This document shows positions 9,559 to 20,700 of a stretch of 64,000 nucleotides of DNA, piece by piece. The stretch is from assembly GCA_033064195.1 (NCBI GenBank), contig JARBJD010000061.1:243161-307160 (forward strand). Direction: 5' to 3'. The notes under the pieces are model-generated. The model was not told the origin of the DNA. It made no database searches and saw nothing but the letters and a program-made list of their open reading frames with translations. This DNA is from Blattamonas nauphoetae. Its lineage: Eukaryota; Preaxostyla; Oxymonadida. Every line of letters begins with the position of its first letter. Position 1 is the stretch's first letter. The position numbers and the translations under genes were made by a program.

Positions 9559-12500
9559 TCAAAGCGGATCTGCTGCAAAACCATTCCCAATCTGAGTCAG
9601 ACTCGGGTTCTTCGACGCTTCCTGAGCAAGAAACGACACAACTTCACTCAGCGAGGGACGATTCTTCGCAACGGGACTCACACATCGAGTGATCATCTCG
9701 TCCATCTCTTCCGACGACACCAGCTCCATCAGAGGAAGAAGACCAGACGAAAGTTGCCGATGCGCGCTGAGCCCATCAATCTCCCCAAAGGGAACCTGTC
9801 CTGTCTCAATCGAGAACAAGACAAGGCCAAGACTAAAAACTGCCGCTTTCGTCAAATCAACTCCATCCACCTTCAGTGTCCCATCCCGATTCACCAACTC
9901 AGGCGCCATCCATCGAATCCCATCAAACGACGACACATGAATGCTCGGTTCAGTCTCTTCCGACATGATCAACGATTGCTCTGCGTGGTTTGTTTCCGAC
10001 TCAGGAGAGCCATCCAATGTCATCAGTTCGGCGTCCATCTCGTTCATCATCACATGCTCGTCTTTCCCTGATCCATCTGCTGGCGGATGTGGGGCGGAAG
10101 ATGCAGGATGAGCAGTGGGCATCGATCCGAGAGTCGTCACATCTGTTGGAAACTTCTCTTTGAACAGAATCCCATCGTCTTTGTCAAACAGAATCTGATG
10201 AGGCGACACAAATCCAAGAATCGGAGCGTTCCTGTTTTCTGACGCAATCTTCATCAATCCGTTTCCAATCTCCCAAGCCACTCGTCGACGGTTTCGAAGT
10301 GGCTTGTGCAACGGATTGTGGAGTCGGTCAAACAGCGTGTCCATCTTGTTCCCCAACCCTTCTTCCACTTGCTCCTTCTCTCCATTCACACGAATCACTG
10401 GAATCATCTCAACTCCTGACCCAATAGGGACCGTCACATTTTGGTGACCTGCTCCTATCGAGTCCGCTTGTCTATCAAACTCTTTCAGACCAGTGTACGT
10501 TTGCTTTTGGCGATTGATCAGTTCGTTCGTGCTTGGAACATCATCATCTTCTTTAATTTCAATTTTCTCTTCATCGATGACAGACAGTTCCTTTTGTGAT
10601 GCAAGTGATTCTTTCGTCGGTTTGTTCATTCGACGACGGCAGCAAACAAGAACGATGATCACAACAACCAACAGGCACACAGCACACACAACAACAGGAA
10701 TCCACCATTTCATGTTGTCCACAATCGATTGTGCCATCCTCGCTTGCGAGCTCAACTGAACAACAAACCAACTCGACCTCGTCTCATTCGAACCAAAAAT
10801 CACACGACCTCGCCATTCCAGCGACGAATCCAGCGACGACAGAGACGATTGGGAGAACGTCAGAGAGATCGATGATTCGGTGAACGATGTTGTCGTGTCT
10901 AGATCAAGTTTCATTCGTTCTGCTTTTCCTTCTTTCTTCTGCTTGTCCACTTCAAACACTTCCAGAAACATATCACACGGAATCAGAGTCGTTCCTGTCA
11001 TTTCGAGTGTGAATGTTTTGTCTTTCTTGTTGAACGAGGATGTGGACTTCGATGAGAGGGTTGGGATGAAATGAGACGAGGCTTGTCTCACAGCAGCCCC
11101 TCCAACTTTACAATCTGTCGTTGAAATCCAAGCGGATGGGAAGTCAACAGTCCCGTCCCCTCCATGTAGACTCCCAATCTCTATCTTTCCATTTTCTGAG
11201 CAGCGAATATTCTGTCGAAAAGACGGGAACATGGAAAAGTATGGCGAATTGCTGCTGAACGATGACGAGAAGATCGTCAGGTTTCCTCCACGCATATTCA
11301 CCACTCCCTGCGAAATGTGTGACAAAATCGTTTCTGTGACGTTCGTCGTGCAGTTCGAAAGCTGAACAATTCCAGTTTCCCATTCACAACTCAATTCATC
11401 AGAGTTCAACGAGTTCCGAGTCTTCACTCCAACAATCGATCCATCTCGAAGAACAATCGTCGAGTCAAGCGCTGATAGAAGAACGAATGACCGATCAATC
11501 GATTCAATCACAACATCAACATCTCGAAACTCAAACAATCCAGATGAGATCGAAATCATTCCGTTCTCGCCCATCAATGCTGATGACGGGATCGTCAGCG
11601 TCGGTTCCGTCGATGTTCCCTTCTCAACGACAACAATCCCATTTTGCAGACACACAATCCGCGACGATAGCGTCGAGTTCAGAATCAGTCGCAATGAAAT
11701 GTCCAACGCTCCAACATTCGAAGCAATCATCCAAGCACTGTCCATCGAACTGCACGGACTGTCTTCACTTCCACACAATCGCGAGCAATCCAAAGAAGAC
11801 GAGTCGAAGAACACAACAATCTTCTTCGGTCGTTTTCCAGTTGTGAACGACAGAGATGATCCAACGAACACAACTCGTCCTGTGTCCTCATTCGTGATCG
11901 ACACAATTCCATATTCAGTGTCGTATTCAAGTGTATCTTCCCATCCAAGAGCCATTTCAACACTCGTCCCAGAACCATCTTTCGAGAACTCCATTTCGAA
12001 AGAATCGTGCGAGTCCAGCACAACCAAGAATTGCTCGTTCGAAGGAAGATCAGTTCCACGAAGAGTCACAGAGAATGTCGTGTTCAGGTCAGAACAGAAC
12101 GAGAACGACGCATTGTCAACACGAGGCGGATGAGGAATCGAGAATGTCGACATCTCCAGAATCGCAGATGAAGACTCATTTTTCAGAGAAAGAACAGACA
12201 ACACATCTCCAAACTCCACACTCGATGCTTCAGAGCTCGAAATCGGAAGTGTCACTTCCAGTTCTGTTTCAGACACAGCTGAGCAAGCAACTTCGAATGG
12301 AGTGCCTGAAGATGGTGAGGTCACTTGCAGCTTCACAGTGAAGTCTCCAACATCAAAGCATCGTCCTCCCAAAGTGAGAGTCACAGTTTCGAGAGAGGCG
12401 GAGAGGAGTGGCGAGAGAGAGAGGAGACGAGATGGTTCGGCTGGAACATTGAAGGTCGCAGTTTGTTCAACTGCGGTCGGAGCTGAAGAGATCGAAAGAG

Positions 12501-15500
12501 ACGTGATTCGGTAGCGACCAGAATATTTCATCAATTGGGGAATAGGGAACAGCGCGATCGTCAGTGTGTGAGTTGTCAAACCAGCGTCACCAATCTCGCC
12601 TCCAAATCGGTCAGAGAGTGAGATCGGAGTCGTCGACGCAATCACATCTCCACTCTCATCAATCTCATCCAATGAGATCGAGAATGATGTCCCAGCTGGC
12701 AATGCTTCTCCACTCACAACAACTTCACCAGATCGTTGCAATTCTCCAACAAGAGAACACGACGCTGTTTTGATCCGAGCAGGAGCGGCTGGCGTTGAGA
12801 ATGCGATCGGCTTGTCCAGCGAACACTGAAGGGATGACGATGTCAGACTCACAACCGAGTAGCTTGTTCCATATTTCAGCGTCGATCCTCCGAAAACAAC
12901 AACCTCAACCGATCCAGCTTCTGAAGAAACGAATGACACTTCCATCAAAATTGGCGTCGAACTCCCTTCTTGAACAGTCAGCGTCATCTCTCCAACAGGC
13001 ATTCGAAGTGATTCCAGCGACACAATCACATTGTTCACATCTGATGCACTCAGAGCAGCTTTCCCATCAACCAATGTCGGCCCAACTGGTGTTTTGAATG
13101 ACACTGATTCACACTTCATCTTTCGATCACCCTTCGTCACTGATGCAACAGAATACGAAGTGTCGAACTGAAACTGTCCAGGAAGACTCGCTGAGATCGT
13201 TCCATTTCCAGTTGTCGATGAATCGAAGTCAACCAAAAACCAGAGACCACCATCCAGTTCCACTCTGAACCCACTTTCAATCGGCAGGTCTGTCCCAACA
13301 AGATCAACTGAGAATGAAGACGAGTTGCAAGTGAGAGGGGCAGAAATCGATGTCACAATCGGACCAGATGGAACAGTGAAGTTCAATTCAGGTGTGATGA
13401 TCAATTCAGTCGATCCTTCTCTCACAGTAGTCAGCGTGTATGTTTTCAGGAATTCAAGATGAGTCGTGTTCTCTGCCCAACTCGCTTTGAATCGAATCCA
13501 GCATTCTGATGAGGTTTTCACTTCAATCTTTCCATCACTCTCAATCTCATCCCCATCTGATGACGTAACAATCATCAATGTCGTGTCTTCTTTCAGAGCG
13601 AACCCTTCCACAATCACAATCACTCCATCTTTCGGTTCTGTCAGTGAACACGATTTCATCAATGACAGGCGAGCTGGCTCGGACGGTGTCGAGAACGACA
13701 GACCAGAATTCTGCAGCAGAGTCAATCCATCGAGGTACACAGAATCCACACTGTATTCGTATCCAAGCATCAACTCGGCTGAATCTTGGGGATAGAACTT
13801 GATTGTCTTCGACCCAGACTCACTTGGATCCGACGAATCGGTTTTGATTGTGATTGTTCGTTTATCGGCATCAGCGTTCGCTCCCATCGACGATGGTGAT
13901 TTTGTGTGTCCTGACAGTGAAATCGTGTAATCTGTGTTCGGTTTCAGAAGTCGGCCTGTCATCGTCAGTGTTGCTTCTGTTTTCAGAGCGTCAGACAAGC
14001 TCCCAATCTTAGTTCCCGTGATCCGAGCTGGTTCAGAAATTAGAAATGTGTTGGGATTCGCGTCGACCAGGAGAGAAGTGGAGGGAGAGGAGGTTGGCGT
14101 CACCGAGAAGAGTGTGAATGTCACTCCGAACGACAGAACTGGCGAGTCCCCAAAAATCGACACTGAACTCGCACTTGAGTTCCTCTCATCACTCATTTCA
14201 CCCGAAAACGAAATCGGAAAAGAAGGACCATTCTCCGAGTTCAGTCTCACTGTGTACGATCCTCTCGCAATCTGTCGACCACGAACAGTGATCGAAGTCG
14301 TGTTCCCACTCACATCCAGCTTCCCCCAAATCCCAACAATTCGTGCTGGCTCAGTCGGTGTTGTGAATGACAGATCATTTCTCACAAACACGCTCGTCGC
14401 TCCTCTCAGCACAGATGTCACTGTGTATTTCGTTTCAAATTTCAGTTTGGCTGACGAGATCGGATAAAGAGACACTGTTGTGGACAGTTTCGTTGAGCTT
14501 GAGACTGTCAGAGACACGTTCGTCTGTGTCCCGCTCGCATCCTTCACAAGCATCGAATACGAACCAGAGACAAGTTTCAACCCCTCCAAATCGATCGTTG
14601 TGGTGTTTGTGGTGGTCAGCGATGTTCCCACACCAAACACTGAGGACTCCTGTTTGAATCCAGCCAACACTGCTGCTTCCACAGAATATGTCTTCGACGA
14701 TGGAAGCACAGCAGTTGTTGTCGTTCCTGTTCCTGTTGTCGAGCCGCCCGATCCGAAAGACACGAACACGAGACGAGGAACAAGTCCGCCAGACAGAAGC
14801 ACACTCATCACTCCACTCACAGCATTCACTGTTGAGATCGTCACTGTCGACGTCGTCCCTGAATGCGAGACAGAACACGACAAGATTCCAAAGGATTGAG
14901 AGACACGACTGAGAAGAGTGGAGTCCGTCGATTTATCTGGATCAAAGAAGATTGTTGGGATTGCAGATGATGAATCACATCTCGTCAGGTTCTCTTCAGA
15001 CAGATCGGATAAGACACGTTTGGCAAAGCTGATATCTGAGCCTCCAGATGCTCGTGTCGCAACATTGTCACGGAAAAGGAGATCAACAAAGGAAAGCTGA
15101 ATCGCACTGTTGAGGAGCATCACTCCTCCAACCGTTGCTCGATTGTCGACGAAAGAAGTGTTGGAGAATGTCGACCAAATCATGCTTTGGCAAGCGAATG
15201 CCCCACCTCCAGAATTCGCTGAGTTCTTCCCAAAAGAACAGTCATCGACCGAAAGAGACTCGATAAAATACACACACAGGGCTCCACCACAATCCGCAGT
15301 GGAGGAGGTGGTAAAACTAGTCTGAGATATTGCGATGGTTGATGCAGGGTCGGCATCTTGGCCCGTCCCCCAAAAGCAGACTGCCCCTCCATCCGCAGAA
15401 TTATCAGTCGCATTGCAGTCGTGGAAAGCGCAAAGTGCGATGGTCACAAACGCCAGCTGGTAATCGAGAGCGATTGCGGCTCCTCCGACATGTTCAGTTG

Positions 15501-16602
15501 ACGAGCAGGTCATGTGGCGGAAGGTGCAATACGTGAATGTCTCTGTTGTGGCTGCCGTACGATTGAGTACGATACGGTCTCCCTGCGTGATGTCTTCATC
15601 GGAAACTGATGAGCAGTGGGCGAAGGAGGAGTTCGAGCAGAGCACATTCCCACCCATGTTCATGGAGCGAATCGCGGTTCCTGAGAAATGGTCTGTGCTT
15701 CGGAGCACAGAGCAGCCAATCACTTTCTGAGTCAGCTGAGGCTGATTCGTTCGGGAGCGACTTCCAAGCGAGAGCGAGCTCACATTCACAAAAGACGACG
15801 AGATCAGTGCGGTCGAGCAGATATCTTCCGATGGTTGACAGTCAGCACTTGCAAACTCATTTTGGAGTTTCTGATCCATTTCGAGGAGCGGCCCGCTTCG
15901 TCCGACCAGCGATGTCGAAGAGAATGAAACAGAATGCCCCACAACCGAAATCGAGCATGGGTATTCAGATTTGGGTGAGTCTTTCCAAATGGTTTGCGAA
16001 ACGAGGTCAGAGTCGATCTTTCCGAAGCCAACAAGAGGGCTGAGCAGGTTCGAATCTGATGATTCGTGCGAACTCGAAAGAATCTGCACTGTGCTCTGTC
16101 TCGACCCAAAACACGTTGAAACAACGAATGGAGGGCACTCGGCAGAGGAGAGGATCGAACACGATGTCAGTTCAAGATCAGAGTCGGCGAGAAAACAGAC
16201 ACTTCCCGCGTGAGATACTGACACACTCAGTCTCTCAAAACGCAATGAACTGTTAAACACCGTGAAGATCGCTTCATCAGGATTGCCATCCTTCAACCAA
16301 CTGTCCATGTGGTTCGCGAGATGCGATGGCGAACGAAAGAGTTGATTTGTGTGGATGATTGTCGTCTGATGTCCTTCAATTTCCAGATTCCGCGATATCA
16401 CACGGATTACATTCCCATGATATCTTCCTTCCGTTAGTTGATAGGTTTTTATTTCGGTATCACGGTTTTTCTTGTTGGAAGCTTGGTCAGTTGACAGCGC
16501 ATCAGAGAGAGGAAGGACCACAGTTGAAGGGGATATCAGAGGCTGTATCGGGTCGGTTCCACATGAAGTGAACACCAAGACGCACAACCAGTGGATATAC
16601 AT
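9559..16602 (-). CDS. Surface protein B: beta-helix plus Ig-like repeat ectodomain, TM, pseudokinase
   Basis: 2,347 residues. I chose the ATG at 16602 because it starts a signal peptide (MYIHWLCVLVFTSC); the frame stays open upstream and has earlier ATGs without one. The N-terminal third is a right-handed beta-helix with repeats such as SFxDNxA and GGGAF. It is followed by many roughly 100-residue beta-sandwich-like repeats (typical phrases 'EPARIxG', 'SYTVRLxSExG', 'TYTLxSV'). Then come the Cys-containing pre-membrane module (about 11390-10950), a transmembrane helix near residues 1965-1990, the anchor CCRRRMNK, a variable acidic linker and a kinase-like tail. The tail keeps WMAPE, VFSLGLVLFSIETG and NRPSLSEVV, but the HRD position reads SPHQILF and no DFG or ATP-binding lysine is evident. 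It is probably catalytically dead. Surface sensing or adhesion is inferred. Confidence 0.88.
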   Translation of the reverse strand: MYIHWLCVLVFTSCGTDPIQPLISPSTVVLPLSDALSTDQASNKKNRDTEIKTYQLTEGRYHGNVIRVISRNLEIEGHQTTIIHTNQLFRSPSHLANHMDSWLKDGNPDEAIFTVFNSSLRFERLSVSVSHAGSVCFLADSDLELTSCSILSSAECPPFVVSTCFGSRQSTVQILSSSHESSDSNLLSPLVGFGKIDSDLVSQTIWKDSPKSEYPCSISVVGHSVSFSSTSLVGRSGPLLEMDQKLQNEFASADCQPSEDICSTALISSSFVNVSSLSLGSRSRTNQPQLTQKVIGCSVLRSTDHFSGTAIRSMNMGGNVLCSNSSFAHCSSVSDEDITQGDRIVLNRTAATTETFTYCTFRHMTCSSTEHVGGAAIALDYQLAFVTIALCAFHDCNATDNSADGGAVCFWGTGQDADPASTIAISQTSFTTSSTADCGGALCVYFIESLSVDDCSFGKNSANSGGGAFACQSMIWSTFSNTSFVDNRATVGGVMLLNSAIQLSFVDLLFRDNVATRASGGSDISFAKRVLSDLSEENLTRCDSSSAIPTIFFDPDKSTDSTLLSRVSQSFGILSCSVSHSGTTSTVTISTVNAVSGVMSVLLSGGLVPRLVFVSFGSGGSTTGTGTTTTAVLPSSKTYSVEAAVLAGFKQESSVFGVGTSLTTTNTTTIDLEGLKLVSGSYSMLVKDASGTQTNVSLTVSSSTKLSTTVSLYPISSAKLKFETKYTVTSVLRGATSVFVRNDLSFTTPTEPARIVGIWGKLDVSGNTTSITVRGRQIARGSYTVRLNSENGPSFPISFSGEMSDERNSSASSVSIFGDSPVLSFGVTFTLFSVTPTSSPSTSLLVDANPNTFLISEPARITGTKIGSLSDALKTEATLTMTGRLLKPNTDYTISLSGHTKSPSSMGANADADKRTITIKTDSSDPSESGSKTIKFYPQDSAELMLGYEYSVDSVYLDGLTLLQNSGLSFSTPSEPARLSLMKSCSLTEPKDGVIVIVEGFALKEDTTLMIVTSSDGDEIESDGKIEVKTSSECWIRFKASWAENTTHLEFLKTYTLTTVREGSTELIITPELNFTVPSGPIVTSISAPLTCNSSSFSVDLVGTDLPIESGFRVELDGGLWFLVDFDSSTTGNGTISASLPGQFQFDTSYSVASVTKGDRKMKCESVSFKTPVGPTLVDGKAALSASDVNNVIVSLESLRMPVGEMTLTVQEGSSTPILMEVSFVSSEAGSVEVVVFGGSTLKYGTSYSVVSLTSSSLQCSLDKPIAFSTPAAPARIKTASCSLVGELQRSGEVVVSGEALPAGTSFSISLDEIDESGDVIASTTPISLSDRFGGEIGDAGLTTHTLTIALFPIPQLMKYSGRYRITSLSISSAPTAVEQTATFNVPAEPSRLLSLSPLLSASLETVTLTLGGRCFDVGDFTVKLQVTSPSSGTPFEVACSAVSETELEVTLPISSSEASSVEFGDVLSVLSLKNESSSAILEMSTFSIPHPPRVDNASFSFCSDLNTTFSVTLRGTDLPSNEQFLVVLDSHDSFEMEFSKDGSGTSVEMALGWEDTLEYDTEYGIVSITNEDTGRVVFVGSSLSFTTGKRPKKIVVFFDSSSLDCSRLCGSEDSPCSSMDSAWMIASNVGALDISLRLILNSTLSSRIVCLQNGIVVVEKGTSTEPTLTIPSSALMGENGMISISSGLFEFRDVDVVIESIDRSFVLLSALDSTIVLRDGSIVGVKTRNSLNSDELSCEWETGIVQLSNCTTNVTETILSHISQGVVNMRGGNLTIFSSSFSSNSPYFSMFPSFRQNIRCSENGKIEIGSLHGGDGTVDFPSAWISTTDCKVGGAAVRQASSHFIPTLSSKSTSSFNKKDKTFTLEMTGTTLIPCDMFLEVFEVDKQKKEGKAERMKLDLDTTTSFTESSISLTFSQSSLSSLDSSLEWRGRVIFGSNETRSSWFVVQLSSQARMAQSIVDNMKWWIPVVVCAVCLLVVVIIVLVCCRRRMNKPTKESLASQKELSVIDEEKIEIKEDDDVPSTNELINRQKQTYTGLKEFDRQADSIGAGHQNVTVPIGSGVEMIPVIRVNGEKEQVEEGLGNKMDTLFDRLHNPLHKPLRNRRRVAWEIGNGLMKIASENRNAPILGFVSPHQILFDKDDGILFKEKFPTDVTTLGSMPTAHPASSAPHPPADGSGKDEHVMMNEMDAELMTLDGSPESETNHAEQSLIMSEETEPSIHVSSFDGIRWMAPELVNRDGTLKVDGVDLTKAAVFSLGLVLFSIETGQVPFGEIDGLSAHRQLSSGLLPLMELVSSEEMDEMITRCVSPVAKNRPSLSEVVSFLAQEASKNPSLTQIGNGFAADPL

Positions 16603-17042
16603 ATGGCTGAGGTTGATCGACCCTTTGTAATTTGAGTGATATTCCGTCATCACATCACTCTCAACGGATAAATCTAATAGCTGCTTGCCATGACATAACA
16701 TACCCGTTTTCCATAAATACGTTGACACAACAACTTGAAACTGAAATCAGAGTGCTAGAAACACCGTTTTAAGGTGAAGTTATCACACTTTCAGATGATC
16801 GTGCAAACCCTTCAGAACTGGATATTGGATTGCTCTGATCCAACACTCTCGCGAAGGAAGATCAATTCAATCATGTCAGTTCAGAGAACGGATCTCGATA
16901 CAATCTGGCACTCCTACTTCTGGTGATTGTGGATGAACTAAATTCTATGGGTGTGATCAACTTGATCTCCCCATCAAGTCCATTTCAATGCAGAGTCCTC
17001 GGATCAAACAGCAGGAATACAACCTTCAGATATTAAAAATAT
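16603..17042. other. 5' flank of gene B
   Basis: About 440 bp between the start of B and the repeated 3' flank of C. It should contain the promoter and 5' UTR of B, but I recognise no TATA-like box, initiator or repeat that I could defend. The frame of B stays open to 16728 without a better start. Confidence 0.4.
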
Positions 17043-17745
17043 TCAAAAATGTCGATATACTGTCTGAAGGATATGAGTGAAGTGCGTGTAATGTGAAAGT
17101 GAACAATCTGATAAAAAGAGATGTGAGATGTCGTTGAATGAGCGATGCTCGGAGAGCAGTTGAGAGAATGAAATAGGTGAAACAACAAAGGGAAGCAATC
17201 TCCAGTGTTGTATCAGTTGATTCACGTGTCCGAGTTCAGGAAAAGGGATAAATGAGAGAGAGAAGAATAGTGGAAGGACACAGCATAATGAAGACAAAAT
17301 ACAGAACGAAGAAAAGACGAAAATGACGATGGGGAGTGACATGAGGTAAATGACAAACTCGGAAGTGCATTCACTGGTCAGAATGGCGTGGTGAGACGAA
17401 GATCACGACAGACGAGGATCGTGAGTGGTGACGTGAAAGGATGAGACTCAATAAGGGTGATTCTCAACCATGAGTGATCATCTGCCGAGACACACAGTGA
17501 AGCAGCTCAGCAAACAGGATTTCTGTGAGATGATGTTCAAAGCAACAGGATAGTTCTGTCGCTGAGAAGCCGAAAGAGATATTTGGACAGCGAATCCATT
17601 CGATCGAGTTTGAGTGTGTGTGCGTGTGAGAGTGTAGGGGTTGAAATGAGAGTGAGTGACATGAAGAGCTGAGCGAAAGTGGGGAAATGAGGAGGAAGTT
17701 GGTCAGAAATGATGAATCATGAAATGAAAAGATGAAAGGAATGGA
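17043..17745. repeat. Shared 3' flank, copy 2 (downstream of gene C)
   Basis: Diverged copy of the flank found downstream of B and E. Matching stretches include the part around 17160-17230 (GTTGAGAGAATGAAATAGG... CTCCAGTGTTG) and the part just before the stop codon, where GAGGAGGAAGTTGGTCAGAAATGA-type sequence recurs. It shows that the duplication unit extends beyond the coding sequence. Confidence 0.6.
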
Positions 17746-20700
17746 TCAAAGCGGATCTGCTGCAAAAATATTCCCGATTTGAGTCAGACTCGCGTTCTTC
17801 GACGCTTCCTGAGCAAGAAACGACACAACTTCACTCAGCGAGGGACGATTCTTCGCAACGGGACTCACACATCGAGTGATCATCTCGTCCATCTCTTCCG
17901 ACGACACCAGCTCCATCAGAGGAAGAAGACCAGACGAAAGTTGCCGATGCGCGCTGAGCCCATCAATCTCCCCAAAGGGAACCTGTCCTGTCTCAATCGA
18001 GAACAAGACAAGGCCAAGACTAAAAACTGCCGCTTTCGTCAAATCAACTCCATCCACCTTCAGTGTCCCATCCCGATTCACCAACTCAGGCGCCATCCAT
18101 CGAATCCAATCAAACGACGACACATGAATGCTCGGTTGAGTCTCTTCTGTCATGATCAACGATTGTTCCGCGTGGTTTGTGTCCGACTGAGGAGTGCCTT
18201 CCAATGTCATCAGTTCGGCGTCCATCTCGTTCATCAACACATGCTCGTCTTTCCCTGATCCATTCTCTGGTGGGCTTGGGGCAGATGACGAAGGATGAGC
18301 GGTGGGCATCGATCCGAGAGTCGTCACATCTGTTGGAGACTTCTCTTTGAACAGAATCCCATCGTCTTTGTCAAACAGAATCTGATGAGGCGACACAAAT
18401 CCAAGAATCGGCGCATTCCTGTTTTCTGACGCAATCTTCATCAATCCGTTTCCAATCTCCCAAGCCACTCGTCGACGGTTTCGAAGTGGCTTGTGCAACG
18501 GATTGTGAAGTCGGTCAAACAGCGTGTCCATCTTGTTCCCCAACCCTTCCTCCACTTTCTCGTTATCTCCATTCACACGCATCACGGGAATCATCTCGAC
18601 TCCAAAACTATGCGGAATTGACTCTTCCCCAGTTCGGTTTTGAGTCGCTTTCGTTTTCCGATCCAATGCCTTCAGACCAGTGTAAGTCTCCTCGTTTCCC
18701 ATCAGATGCGCATCTGTCCCATGTCCAAAGTCCTCGTCCTTTATTTCAATCTTCTGTTCATCAATACAATCGAGCTCCTTTTGGGATGCAAGTGAGTCTT
18801 TTTTCGGTTTGTTCATTCGACGACGACAGCAAACAAGAACGATGATCACAACAACCAACAGGCACACAAGAGACACAACAACAGGAATCCACCATTTCAT
18901 GTTGTCCACAATCGATTGTGCCATCCTTGCTTGCGAGCTCAACTGAACAACAAACCAACTCGACGTTGCCTCATTCTCTCCAAAAATGACACGACCTCGC
19001 CATTCCAGTGACGAATCCAACAACGATAGAGACGATTGGGAGAGCGTCAGAGAGATCGATGTTTCGGTGAACGAGGTTGTCGTGTCCAGATCAAGTTTCA
19101 CTCGTTCTGCTTTTCCTTCTTTCTTCTGCTTGTCCACTTCGAATACTTCCAGAAACAGATCACACGGAATCAGCGTCGTTCCTGTCATCGAGAGTGTGAA
19201 TGTCTTGTCTTTCTTGTTGAACGAGGATGTGGACTTCGATGAGAGGGTTGGGATGAAATGAGGTGATGTCCATGTTGCGTCTGCTCCTCCAACTTCACAA
19301 TCTGTCGTTGAAATCCAAAGATGAGGATGTTTCTCTGAGAATCCATCTCCACCAATCAGACTCCCAATCTCAATTTCTCCATTTCCTGAGCAGTGAACAT
19401 TCTGTCGATAAGAGGGGTACAAGGAAATCCCAGGTGAATTATCATTGAAAGATGACGTTAAGATTGTCATGTTTCCACCACGCATGTTCACCACTCCCTG
19501 CGAAATGTGAGACAGAATCGTTTCGGTGATGTTCGTCGTGCAGTTCGAAAGCTGAATGACTCCACTTTCCCATTCACAACTCAATTCATCAGAGTTCAAT
19601 GAGTTTCGAGTCTTCACTCCAACAATCGATCCATCTCGAAGAACGATCGTCGAGTCAATCCCTGACAGAAGAACGAATGACCGATCAATCGATTCAATCA
19701 CAACATCAACATCACGAAACTCAAACAATCCAGATGAGATCGAAATCATTCCGTTCTCGCCCATCAATGCTGATGACGGGATCGTCAGCGTCGGTTCCGT
19801 CGATGTTCCCTTCTCAACAACAACAATCCCATTCAGCAGACACACAATCGGCGACGACAGCGTCGCGTTCAGAATCAGTCGCAACGAAATGTCCAACGCT
19901 CCAACATTCGAAGCAATCATCCAAGCACAGTCCATCGAACTGCACGGACGCTCTTCACTTCCACACAATCGCGAGCAATCCAAAGAAGACGAGTCGAAGA
20001 ACACAACAATCTTCTTCGGCCGTTTTCCAGTCCTGAACGAGAGAGAAGAGCCAACGAACACAACTCGTCCTGATTCCTCATTCGTGATCGACACAATTCC
20101 ATATTCAGTGTCGTATTCAAGTGTATCTTCCCATCCAATCACCATTTCAACACTCGTCCCACAATCAGTTTTCGAGAACTCAATTTCGAAAGAATGGTTT
20201 GAGTCCAGCACAACCAAGAATCGCTCGTTCGTGGGAAGATCAACTCCTTGAAGTGTCACAGAGAATGTCGTTTTCAGGTCAGAGCAGAACGAGAACGACG
20301 CATTGTCAACACGAGGTGGATGAGGAATCGATAATTTCGAAATGTCCAGAATCGCAGAGGAAGACTCACTCTTCAGAGAAAGAACGGACAACACATCTCC
20401 AAACTCCACACTCGACGCATCAGAGCTCGAAATCGGAAGTGTCACTTCCAGTTCTGTTTCAGACACGGCTGAGCAAGCAACTTCAAATGGAGTGCCTAGA
20501 GATGGTGATGTCACTTGGAGTTTCACAGTGAAGTCTCCAACAGCGAAACACCGTCCTCCCAAAGTGAGGGTGACAGTTTCGAGAGTGGCGGAGAGGAGTG
20601 GCGAGACGGAGATAAGACGAGATGGTTCAGAAAGGATAAATGACATTGGATTCGCGTCGATCAGCAGAGAAGTGGAGGGAGAGGTTCTAGTGACGGAGAA